Assembly (NCBI GenBank): GCA_051294375.1
Contig: CM119265.1
Location: 20,491,129-20,555,128 of the forward strand
Origin: Paraspadella gotoi
Taxonomy: Eukaryota; Chaetognatha
Length of the DNA stretch: 64,000 nucleotides
Reading direction: 5' to 3'
Shown one piece after another: positions 47,776 through 58,890 of this stretch. Position numbers and translations under genes: made by a program. A model generated the notes under the pieces. It saw only the letters and a list, made by a program, of their open reading frames with translations. It searched no databases and was not told the DNA's origin. The first letter of the stretch is position 1, and every line of letters begins with the position of its first letter.

Positions 47776-49553
47776 CATTGTGCCGACTTGAAGGCGAAGC
47801 AAACAAAAATACTTCCACGATGTGTTGAGGTAAACGGAAAACGTAAACAAAACCTCGGCAGCTTAAGGGGCAGAGAGAGAGAGAGAGAGAGTGTGATTAT
47901 GGGAAAAATGTAATTGGGGTGCGGATATACGAGAGGGGGACGGGGGGGAGAGATGATTCTGAGGATTTCGTGGGATGTAGTAGGGTGGTGGAAAAGGTGG
48001 GGGCTGGACAAAATATTATTAGGGATTAGGCATATCACTTTCAGCGGGAAACTTATCCTTTATCCTTTATTACTACTAGGCTAAAATATCGGAAATGAAA
48101 AGTTTTAAATAAACACATTAGACCTTGGGCGAAAAAGTGAATTTGTAAAAAAAAGTTGTTCACTTTTAATATCCGCAAGAGATAAAGTTTAAATTTTATT
48201 CGAGAAGCGATTAAATGGAATTAAATTGATGCAGAGAAAGAGTCACGATCCAAAACGATTTTGTGTCCAAGTCGGGAAAAATGTCAATGGCGTGTCACAA
48301 ACAGCTTTTAAAAAAATCATAAAAGTATTCGTTCTTAATGCGTAAAATGCTGGATAATTCTTGAAAATACATAACAGAGAACGGTTCTTTTATGAAAAAT
48401 CCATCATCTATTATTCATCGACAATATCTAATATTATTATTGCATTTTATTTCTATATCGCAATTCAATTCCACGGGAAAAAGAAATGCGTTATCAAATA
48501 ATCTAGCTTCGCCTTTGTGCACTATGCATGAAACGAGTAGATGAAAATAACAAAACCTAAGCCACTCGAACGTTCAATTTCGTTTCTTTGCGCTTCTAAC
48601 CCCGAAATCAAAAGCCCGTCGTCCCTGAATTGGTTTTCCCCCCCCCTAGGTCCGCCCCCCCCAAAAGAATCCCCCAGATCGGAAATGACGTTCATTCGCT
48701 TCGCCTTTTCTACCCTGGGGACCAAATCGTGCAGAAAAATCCGGCGGCCACGGGGGCCCGTGGGGAAAGGGGGTATTGGGTGGGTGGTACAAGCGATGGG
48801 GACCCGTAAAACGCTAGAGTCATAAATAAATATATCGGAGTTCCATCCACGAGGGATATCATCAAGACCTCGACGCGTGTTATACGTTATTGCCCTCATA
48901 ATATTATAATCAGGTGGGATTAAGTTTTTTTTTTCGGTTTAAAATATATATTGTTAGTATTTGTTACAGTTGGGGGGTTTACGATAATGATTTTTGTTGT
49001 TGTGTAAATTAGTCCTTGTTTATAACTTTTATAACTTTAAAACCTGCCCACGTTGATTCTCTCCTACTAAAGTCTCAGTCAGTGACGCAAATGAAACGTC
49101 AGCCCTGTAAACCCTTTCGTCAATTCCTCTAGTCCTCTAAACACATGCTCTTCATCCATTCACCCCTGATTTTATTTTCCATTCACCCCTGATTTCGTTC
49201 CATTCATTCTTCTGCTATTCGACGTTCCATTCCTATTTAATGTGTCTAATTTGTTTTCATCTCTCCGATCTTTCGACCCTTTTTCTGTTTTCCTTTTTTC
49301 CTTTTTTTTTTTAATCTCGCACAAAGATTCCTTTTATCTTTCCTTTTTTTCCATCTTTCTTCGTTGCTTTTCTCAGATTTTCTTTCTTTTTTTATAGTGT
49401 GCGCATTTTATTTTTTTTTGTAGGGGACTCTTTATCTCGTTCTCTGTCTCGCTTTTCTCTCTCTATTTCTGTCTCTCACTTTCTCCTTTCTCTTTGCTCT
49501 ATTATTTATTTGTCTTCTGATATCCCGGCACCCCCCGAAATTCCATCAATTTA

Positions 49554-49579
49554 ACTCTCTCTCTCTCTCTCTCTCTCCC

Positions 49580-49642
<63 letters not shown>

Positions 49643-49679
49643 CCATCGAAAGCCGTACGGCGTCATCCATACCAATCGA

Positions 49680-49746
<67 letters not shown>

Positions 49747-49748
49747 CT
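49554..49748. repeat. Two long (CT)n arrays around a short unique core
   Basis: CT arrays at 49,556-49,639 and 49,683-49,743 flank about 43 bases that include CGAAAGCCGTACGGCGTC. The same layout occurs at 33,639-33,835 and 46,194-46,446 with different array lengths. Confidence 0.9.
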
Positions 49749-50063
49749 CTCTCTCTCCTCGTCATCATCATCCTCAGTATGAATGAAAGAATCCAGTTTA
49801 GTTTGAGTCTCGATCCTGCACGATCCATATAACATGAGGCTGCCCCTCCTCCGCCCCCTTAGGGTAAGACGAGCCGGGTGAGGCGGGTAAGGCGGTCGTA
49901 GGGGGCCGGAGCTGGGTGGGGGGCACAGTGACCTCATTCACGAGGCGAGGCGCCCGCTCATGTCGTCGTCGTCGTTCTCGTCGTCTTTTTTGAAGGGCGA
50001 CGAGGAGGCGGGCGACTCCGAAGTTTAACCTTTGCATTTTAAGTCGAAAACAATTGAACATGC

Positions 50064-50145
<82 letters not shown>
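50064..50145. repeat. (GA)n microsatellite
   Basis: About forty GA units with one AA break. The block A1 equivalent at 34,159-34,240 is heavily interrupted. Confidence 0.9.
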
Positions 50146-50146
<1 letters not shown>

Positions 50147-50212
50147 GATTGATTAACGAATAATAAATCATAGGTCCTTCGGTATTTCGTCTGTCCATTC
50201 TCTCTATTTTTA

Positions 50213-50215
<3 letters not shown>

Positions 50216-50306
<91 letters not shown>

Positions 50307-50308
50307 TT
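50216..50308. repeat. (CTTT)n microsatellite
   Basis: About 23 perfect units, the clean version of the array at 34,316. Confidence 0.95.
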
Positions 50309-51306
50309 TTTTTCTTTCTTTTTTTTTCTTTCTTTATTTTCGTTTCGTTTAATTCTTTCTTTCTTTTTTTCTTTCATTTCCTTGTCTCCGTTCTCTTTCA
50401 TTCTTTCCGTCTCAGACGGACGACGTTGACATCTTTTTTGTTCGATATTTTTTTTTCTCTCATCTTCTCGATTTTCTTCTTTCATATATTCACTTTTTTA
50501 ATCATTTCGAAGGCGCTTCACTCTTCCTCTTTTCTCTTTTTAGTGTTTGCAATTTTGTTTGTTTTTTTCTTAGCTTTTTATTTGGATCTTTAACGTAGTT
50601 ATAATTTCACATTCAACGTTACGTTACATGACATTACACAATTCCTCTTTCTCTCTTTCATTATATGTCTTTTTTTTTCCAAACTTCTCTTTCCAGCCAG
50701 CGAAGAAATTATGACTCTTCATTCCAATTTTCACAAAGTCGAAAGAGGTTTTGCCAAAAGCATTAGAAACAAAAATGTAATTTGCTTGAGTCTTGAGTCT
50801 TAACTCTTTTTTTTTAAGCCTTAAAATGAAAAAGGAAAAAAAAAAGCTGAGGCCTCGTTCCGGGTTCGAGATGCGAAGAGGGTTTTTGAGGCGTCAGGGT
50901 TCGTAACCTCGATTCAAGTTTTATTGGATTAAAATTGTCCCGCGCGTTTCTTCGAATAAAAGACCAATTAATGAATTAATAGAATTGAATTTTCTCGAAA
51001 AATCGCTTCTCTCTTCCCTTGAATAAAAAAAAATTGCGGCTTAAGGGAGACAACGTGAAAGTGAGTTTTTCCCAACGATCCGCCTTGTCTCTTTGGCAAT
51101 GTCTCACGATCTTTAATAATAAAAATAAAAATTAAATTTTATATTTTATATCTAAACTCAACGATTTTGACATCCTTCCTTCGACGATAAAATCTTTTCG
51201 CGATTTAAAAGCGGAAATCCCAATCATTGGGGCGAGGCGAAAAAACGGGTCCAGGTGGCGCCGCTCACTCATTGTTGCCAAAAAACCCGTTTTCAGATTT
51301 CAAGCA

Positions 51307-51311
<5 letters not shown>

Positions 51312-51382
<71 letters not shown>
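51312..51382. repeat. (CT)n microsatellite
   Basis: About 35 CT units. The equivalent at 35,416-35,501 is interrupted. Confidence 0.95.
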
Positions 51383-51385
<3 letters not shown>

Positions 51386-52582
51386 AAATACGACCGGTTT
51401 CAGTCAGGTGACACCCTCTATGTGTTTTATCTTTTTCTTTACTACTTTTTCTTTTTTCCTTATTTCTTCCCCTTTTTTTCCTAGACTTTGTCTTGGATTT
51501 TTTTTTTTCGTTTGCGGCTTCAAAGTGAAGGAGTTTTCTCACTTCTAAACCGAGAAGAGAATCGTAGTGTTTTCAAAAAGATTTTTACCGGCGAAACAAG
51601 TAAATAAATCTCATGAATTTGAGTAGTGTGTTTAAAAAATGACACGTAGACTATCCTAACGATCGAATAAAACAGATCTGACTCTTTCTCTCATTAAATA
51701 AAAGTAAAATTCTTAATACAAAACAACTTTACATCGTAATAATATAAAACTATTTATTATTCTCAGAAACAGGAACATTTTAAACTAAATTCCTGTTTGT
51801 TATTTTTTTTTGGAGGGGGGGGGAACCTGACAAAAAAAAAATAGTTCGTGCTTATCGCTAAATCACTCCCCGCCGTTTAATGAGCGTAAAAAGGCTCGCG
51901 CTTCGTTTATTCATTACAAACTCTATTTATATGCTTATTTTTTTTCCCTTACACAATACACACTCGGGTTTTTTTTTCTATCAACATTGATTTTTATTCC
52001 GATTTTTATCCCGCGCATTCGATTTTCATTCCTCACAGCCGCGACTGCCGAACGTCAACATCGAAAACTCGTCCTTTTAAGAAAAAAAAAAAAAAATTAA
52101 AACAAAGGAACAAAAGATCGAAAATTCCCGCCAGAGTTCTCTCTTTGTTGTTGACGAGAAAATTAAAAAAAAGGGACTTCGCTGGACGCGGCCCAACGGC
52201 GATCGTCGTTCGTCGAGACGCAAGCAGTGAGTGATCAGCCTACCGGTGATTGGGCCGGTGATTGGGCCGGTGATTCATCTCACTTCAGTCCCAAAATTTT
52301 TCGTCGTCTCTGGAAGAAGGTGAGGAAAAAAATCAGAATAGGATATCCTTCTTGTCCTCAAGGAAGTTTATTAAATAACCATGATTCCTCTTTGTCTTTC
52401 TCTCTCTCTCTGTCTTTCTCTGTCTGTCTTGCTCATTCTCACACACAAACACACGAACAAAAGGACAATGGACGCTCTTTGTCCCCAAAAACTAATTCTC
52501 TTGATGACGTTCAAGTTTTCGAGGATTCGCACCGACCCTCAAGGAATCCTTACCCCCAATCGCAACACAAAGAGACAAACAT

Positions 52583-52663
<81 letters not shown>

Positions 52664-53371
52664 GCCTGACCGGGAACCACCTTATCCTCCTCTTCCTCCT
52701 CCCGATATTTTGCGTTGTTTTGATAGCTATCTGCGATAATTATCTCTCTCTCTCTCTCTTTCTGTCCCCCACCTCAGGGCCTTGCGTGTTGGCGGCTCGT
52801 CTCAACCAAAGCCGGGAGCGAAATTTAAATCAGCCTCTTAAATAAAAGAACAAAAAAAAAAAAGATATAGAAAACACTGAAATATTAAGGAAAACAAAAA
52901 AAAGTAAAACCGAAATATAAACTTCACCAAATCCAATCGACCACCTCCAGTTTAACCGACCACCTCCCAACCCCTAATCCCTCTCCACCATCCCCCCATC
53001 CCAGTTCCGAAAAAAAAACCCAATTCTCAATCGAGGGTTCGAACTCACGACCCTCGGATCAAACTTCCCTCCCCCCCCGATTTCCCCTCCCTCTCCATCT
53101 TGTTTTCTACCCGATCCGTCAACCCTCGTCCGCCCCGAGGGTTTGTCTCCAACCCTGCGACACAAAAAATCGCACGATAGAGAGAGAGAGACAGAGACAG
53201 AGACACAAAAGAGACAGCGATAGAGAGAAAGAGGGAAAGAGAGAGAGAGAGAGAGAAAGAGATAAACTCTTCTTCCTCATCTTTCGTCATCAAGAGAGGA
53301 AAAAAAAAAAGTTGTTGTATTGGACTCTTCCTCCTCTTCCTCCTCGTCCATCTCGTCCTCATCCTCCAGAG

Positions 53372-53557
53372 ATGACCGTCAACAGCGGATCCGGTCTTCA
53401 GTCCAACCAGTCGCATCCCACGTCTTCGAGTTTGTCCCTCGTCGCTCCGTCGTCGTCGTCGTCGTCGTCGTCGTTGCATCAATCGTCGTCGGCGTCGTCG
53501 TCAGGATCGTCGTCCTGGGAGTCTCCCTGTTTCTCGCACTTGTTACTCGAGCAAAAG
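53372..53557 (+). CDS. First coding exon of a Ser/Gln-rich protein
   Basis: The ATG at 53,372 (context CCAGAGATGA) opens 62 codons up to AAG followed by GTGATA, a usable splice donor. The peptide starts MTVNSGSGLQSNQSHP, carries eight Ser from a TCG repeat and more Ser-rich sequence, and ends CFSHLLLEQK. It ends in phase 0, and the exon at 55,908 starts in phase 0 with Gln codons, so the two join without a shift. Ser-rich low-complexity sequence of this sort is usual at the N-terminus of nuclear regulators, but no domain identifies the protein. The 53,558-55,907 intron (2,350 bases) holds T-rich, GA and GAC repeats. A frame-broken duplicate lies at 37,602. Confidence 0.6.
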
Positions 53558-54520
53558 GTGATATTTTCTTCCTTTTTTTTTTTTTTTTTTTTTAATGCTA
53601 CAAAATACTTTTTTTTTTGCTTATCATCTCTTATCATCATTTATTTAAAACCAATTTGGGTCTCTTCTCTCTCGCTAATGGATTTTTCCCCGTATTTTTT
53701 TTTATTTTTCGTAAATTTTTTTAAATTATTGAACCGAAAAAAGAAAAAAAATTCGCGTTTTTTTTTTACGATAAATTTTTTTTGTTGTGTCACGTGACGA
53801 TAGTAAAATTAAAGGAATGGATATATTCTTCCATCCATCCGCGAAATATCGACCGCAGTTTGGAAAGGAGTCTTTGTGGAGAGGCGCGATCGATCCTCGG
53901 CATTTCGTGAGCTGCAGATGAGACTGTCTTTTCTTTGCTGACTGACATTGTTCGATGTTCAGTTTTCAGTGTGGTTATAATGAAAAAAACTTGTAATTTT
54001 TGGGAACAGTTACTCTTACTTGCTAAATTTGGATTTATGATCAGTTTCGGAATATTTTAAAAGCATACGCGATTAATATTACTACAGTATTCATTCAATT
54101 AAATTAAATTAAATTAAATACTATTTAATTCAATTTCTAAAATAACAAAGCCGAATTTTATTTCTCAAACGACACGGCCTTCGTTTATTTGCCGAATGTT
54201 AACTAATTTACTCGGTTTGGCGTGCGCTCGTTTTGTCATCGCATGTCCTGCATTTAAAACTGTTGTCTAAACTTTGCTCTTTTGTCATGCCGCATTGTTA
54301 TTCTGTGTACAACGCACGCTGTCTTTTTTTTCGTTTTACGTTCATTTTATTGTTATATTTCTTTCTCGCCTTGGTTTTAATCTTTAAAATCGAGCCGAGA
54401 ATATATTTTTCTAATTTGAAACTTAATTGGATATTTGCCGAATAAAAAAAAAAACCCGATGAGAATCAATTAAAGTTCGATGACAATATCTGAACTCATC
54501 TTGAACTCTCTTTCTTATTA

Positions 54521-54560
<40 letters not shown>

Positions 54561-55907
54561 GATTCCAGATGACGTCATGAGCTTTTATTTTGTTATTTAT
54601 CAATATGAGGCTGACAAGATCTCGATATTACGAAGAGCGACCATAAAGACGTCGAGAGAGACGACGACGACGACGACGACGACGACGGCGAAAATCATGA
54701 CGACGACGACGACGACAGAAAATAATTACTGTGGAGATTTTGACCCTTGAATCTTCGTCGATCCGGATTTGAACGGAGAGACAGAAACTTGTTAGCGTTT
54801 TGACCAGAACCCGATTCGGATATGACTCCACCTGACCCGAAGTTCTGACGCGAGGATAATTTTGTCTTAATTCAAACGAAAAACAACAATGAATAAGATT
54901 AAATAAATTATAATTATCTTCGCCTCTTGTATGTTCGGAATTTTTAGAAAAAAATATTTAAATTAAACCTAATTAAATATTTTTTTAACATTTCCCTCTT
55001 TTTTTTTTTTGCATTTTTAATTTTAATTTCATTTTTGCATTTTACCAACCCCCGCTAGTTACAATTTTAGTCGTTACATTTATCCACATATAATTGATGT
55101 ATATCTCTCAACATTAAGTTCTAATACCTTTTTTCCTTTTTTTTTTCTTTTATTTCCCTAATCACTTGACTGCCGCACCGAAATCTTCTTTCACCGACTC
55201 ACCGCTCTCTCAATTATGTGCACCACGCTCACCCACACTGCTCTCTCTCTCTCTCCCCCCTTCCGTCGAATCTCACCGGCGTCACTGTCTTGCAACAAAA
55301 TCCGCACCGTCACCCTTCCCCCCCCGTCCCCCCCGACCCCACCGTCACGGTCTCCACCCCACCCCACTCCCACCCCACTGCAACGTCACCCGCATTTTAC
55401 ACCCCACCACCCCTCCACGCCCCTCCGACCCAAACCCCGACACTCTTAAAAAAACAATTTTTTTTGTTTGATGTCACGGAACGAAAACTAATTTAAAAAA
55501 AAAAAAGTTTGAAAATTTGCACTTCTGACGAATTGTTTGTTTTTTTAAAAAAGGAAACAAAAAAGCGAAAAAAAAACCAACCACGAAACAAAAGAGAAAC
55601 AACGAGAAAAGAAAAGCACGCAGCACGTAAATTTTGTGTTTTGATTTCAAATCATATTGCTGCTCTCACTCTATTTACTGTCTCGCTCGATCTTCGTGGA
55701 CACTCGTAAAAGGAAGAGAGGGAGAGAGAGATAGAGAGCGAGATAGTCCCAATCCGGGATCAAAGATTTCCCCCCTTCAACCCCCACCTTTTTCCAAATT
55801 TGAGAGATAAAAAAAAAATTCTTCTCGTAATTCAGAAAAAAAAAGAAAAAGAAACGTGGCTTCGTTTTTCTTTCTCGCACTAAAATTTTGCCGCACACTT
55901 CTCTCAG
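53558..55907 (+). other. Predicted intron 1
   Basis: It begins GTGATATTTTC and ends CACACTTCTCTCAG, with a pyrimidine-rich 3' end. It contains T homopolymers, a GA run at 54,528-54,558 and (GAC)n runs at 54,660-54,717. Its left part is duplicated in block A1 up to about 39,705. Its right part (after about 55,335) is unique. Confidence 0.5.
54528..54558. repeat. (GA)n microsatellite
   Basis: About fifteen GA units in the predicted intron. The equivalent in block A1 (38,787-38,890) is longer and much interrupted. Confidence 0.9.
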
Positions 55908-56648
55908 CAACAGCAACAGCAAAAGCCACTACAGCAACCAGCACCGCCACAACAGCCGCAGCAAGAGTCGCTGAATCCTTATTGTCTTCCACCGGGGTCG
56001 CATCGTCCACGACGAATGAACGCGCAGCAGCAACAACAACAGTTGCAGCAGCAGCAGCAGCACCTCGCCGCAGCACCGCAGCTAATTTCCAACAATCCTT
56101 TCCTGCAGCAGTATCCGCTGCTTTGGCAACGACTCGCCTTTCAGCATCAACAGCAACAGCAACAACAGCTCAAGCGACAGTATTTTAAATCGCAACAGCA
56201 GCAGCAGCAACCGCCGCTGGGAAAATCCGCGGCCGCCGCGGCGCTCTATCCGCTCTCCCTCGTCGCGCCGGGAATCTTGGTCAAATCGCCGCCGCCGCCG
56301 TCGGATCGCGCGTCCGCTCCCGCCGCCGCCACCACCGCCTCTAACGCCTCCGCCGCCTCGTCCGCCGCCGCCGCAGAGCCGACCTTCAGCGTGGCTGCGC
56401 ACCGATCTCTCTCCTCCCCGCCGCCAGCGAAACTCCAGCGCTTCTCCGGCGCGGCCAGCAGCAAACCCGTCGGCAGAATGAACCCGCCCGTGCCGCAACC
56501 GGGCGGCCCGCTCTCGGCCGGCAACGCCCTCCCCAACGGACTCTCGTCGTCGGCGTCGTCGTCGTCGCAATTGTCGCCGTCGTCGTCGTCGTCGAACGGA
56601 AACTCGACGCCCGTCCCTCCGTCCTCGATGATAACCGGGATCGACGAG
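55908..56648 (+). CDS. Gln/Ala/Pro/Ser-rich exon, probable transcription-regulator N-terminus
   Basis: A pyrimidine tract and CAG (acceptor ending at 55,907) precede 247 open codons that end at GAG followed by GTAAGG, a strong donor at 56,649. Both ends are phase 0, and the frame upstream closes at TAA 55,881. In order: Gln/Pro-rich start (1-20), ESLNPYCLPPGSHRPRRM (21-37), two Gln runs around NPFLQQYPLLWQRLAFQH, a further Gln run, Ala runs, Pro-rich SPPPPSD, an Ala/Ser-rich part, then Ser runs from TCG repeats, and a final MITGIDE. CAG and CAA codons are mixed in the Gln runs. GC content is far above the flanks, as expected for a real exon. The disordered low-complexity make-up suggests a nuclear protein. 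The more ordered Leu/Tyr/Trp stretch could be a short interaction motif. No DNA-binding domain is in the window, so I give no name. Confidence 0.75.
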
Positions 56649-57319
56649 GTAAGGGGGGCGTTTAAAGTGGGGGGGGGAGGGTCAAGGGGTCAAGGTCTTC
56701 GTTTTTCAGGTTTCATTCAAAGTCGATAACAATTTTAGGGGAATTTTTAAAGGTGATGTGGCCCGATCAGGATCGGGTGGAAAGGGCGGGAGTTGAGAAT
56801 ATTATTTGGTTAAATGTTGTAGAATAAATGAATGGAAGTGGACGAAAAAATAACAGTTTTAGGGAAAGTTATAAGCAAGGGGTGTACGAGATGTTAATGA
56901 AAAAAATATTAGTTTAGTTCTTTTAGTTCCTATAATTTTTTTTTCCTTTGATGATGGTGGCGTATATATTAATCACAATTGGGAATTAAGTAATACCTTA
57001 GAATTTTCCCGCCTATTAAAAAAAATGGCTTGCTTGGTTCTAATATCTCATTTCAATTGATTACCTAACTATTTCCCTTTTCACTCTCTTTGTCATTATC
57101 GTATCTTTTTCCTAATTTCATTTTACATTTTACGTAGAAATAAGCACAAAATAAATTACGAACATTATATCCCAATTAATTCTTCCCTGTCGCTTTTCAT
57201 CACTTGGATAGTCGCTTGTCCCTTAACGCTCAACCGCTGTTAGGCACTACTTTACCTATTAATTTGTTTTATTTGTTTATTTACTTTACTTATTTATTTG
57301 TTCGCTTTTTAATCGTCAG
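56649..57319 (+). other. Predicted intron 2
   Basis: AT-rich after a GC-rich first 60 bases, with no competing open frame. It is bounded by GTAAGG on the left and TTTTTAATCGTCAG on the right if the next candidate exon is real. Confidence 0.35.
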
Positions 57320-57391
57320 AACGTTCGGGAGAAATATATGCATGGGGCGAGTTCGCCGATCGCCAATTGCGAGAAACTCCTCCGTTCTACT
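57320..57391 (+). CDS. Candidate small exon 3
   Basis: After TTTTTAATCGTCAG the sequence reads 24 codons (NVREKYMHGASSPIANCEKL, then LRST) and meets GTATGA, a plausible donor. Both ends are phase 0, which matches the preceding exon. If the donor is not used, the frame stops at TGA one codon later, which would make this a terminal exon. Its composition is ordinary, not low-complexity. Short length and the lack of any recognised homologue keep confidence low. Confidence 0.35.
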
Positions 57392-57399
57392 GTATGAAT

Positions 57400-58819
57400 G
57401 TAGATTTAGACATTGTCCTTGCCGCCTTTTTTAAGCATTCTCCCTCTGTATAAACAACAACGACTTAACCATTTCCGGAATGAACAAAATGAAAAAAGAA
57501 AAAATCCCGCTCGTTTTCGAATCGCATGCGTAGGTCGCGATCCGATTCTTTCTTATTATATTTTTTTTTTTCGTTGACTTTTTCTCGTTTCTACATTGTT
57601 CAAAATTTGAACTTTTCTTTTTAGTTTTTTTTTTTTTTTTTTTAGTTTTTCTCCGATTACATCATTGCCTCAGATCGTGTCTTTCTTCAACTTCATTTTA
57701 TTTTTCTTTTCCAGTTATTATTCTCCATCCCAACTTCCTTCTTATTTGTTCCCATCTTCTCAATATCATCATCCAATTTCTCCGTCGCTTTTCTCTTTCC
57801 CTCCTTCCTCGTTCTCTTTCAGTTCTCCCTTCTTCTCTGCCTCATCTTCTCTCTCTCAACCCCTTCTTCTTCGTCTTCTCGCCCTTCTAAGACCTTACCC
57901 GAAACATCGCGTGTTGTCCCTTACCCGAAATGTTTTCATCCTCGATCTTTCTCGGCACGCAATCTCTGGCTCCAAAAATCAGACATGCGCCAATGGCTAT
58001 TTCGACATGCGCCGGCGAATTTCGGGACATGGCTCGTTGCCTATGACTTTGACATGCGAGGTTGTTTATCGTTATGTATGTGCTAGTATGTGTAAAGCAA
58101 TGCATCTGGACCAAAGAATATTTTAAACAGTATTATATAACTGTCAAGAAAATTATGATGAAAATAATTTATTCAAATAGGATATTAAAATACGAAAACA
58201 AGTAACTATTAAATAAGCTTACCCAAATTATTGTTGACGTTTATTACATTCCGTCTGCATAAAATTAAAAAAAGATAAAAAAGTAACAATGAAGCGATTC
58301 ATGATTTAAAAAATGACACAAATCTAAAGAAAGCTATGATTCAGGAAATATTTAGATTCAAAACGGGAACTAATACGTATTTTTTCTAGTAAAATTGTTA
58401 TCAAACAAAACCGCGTTCGTGTTAATCCAAAGTCCATCTCACACACTCGAATAAGTACTTCACGAGAAAACTCCTGGCGGGGAATCTCAAAGTTTATAAT
58501 GAAATAAGTTGAATTCTTTATTTAATTTATTCGCGTAATGAATTTCGTTTACCGAAAAAATAAAAAGTAGAGCAAAAACGTTATTTTATGAGTGTGTTTG
58601 TGAGAAACGAAGGTAATTCGCGGGGGGTTTACGCGCGACAGTCATAAACAGTAAAAATTGAAGCAGAAACATCAAAATTTACTATCTATCACTCTCTCTC
58701 TCTCTCTCATTCCCTCTCACTCGCTCTCTCTTTTCTAGTTCTCCTCTCTCTGAAGGTCCTCCCCAGAGTAAACCCTAAAAACATCTGCTTTCCAGCTCAG
58801 GTTCTGCGCATCAGAGGAC

Positions 58820-58890
<71 letters not shown>

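Larger units (their letters stand above)
46602..55335 (+). repeat. Block A, copy 4 (best quality, leads into unique DNA)
   Basis: It starts inside block A just before the (GAC)n and promoter region and runs through to the C-rich tract near 55,335. From there it continues into single-copy sequence with the gene's second exon. Its first exon is in frame, so this copy is likely closest to the true sequence. Confidence 0.85.

Noticed and set aside
26663-55335. A genuine tandem gene cluster
   Set aside because: Copies share the same scattered indel type in all sequence classes, end at 25-N gaps, and only one has an intact exon. Assembly redundancy is simpler, although not proven.
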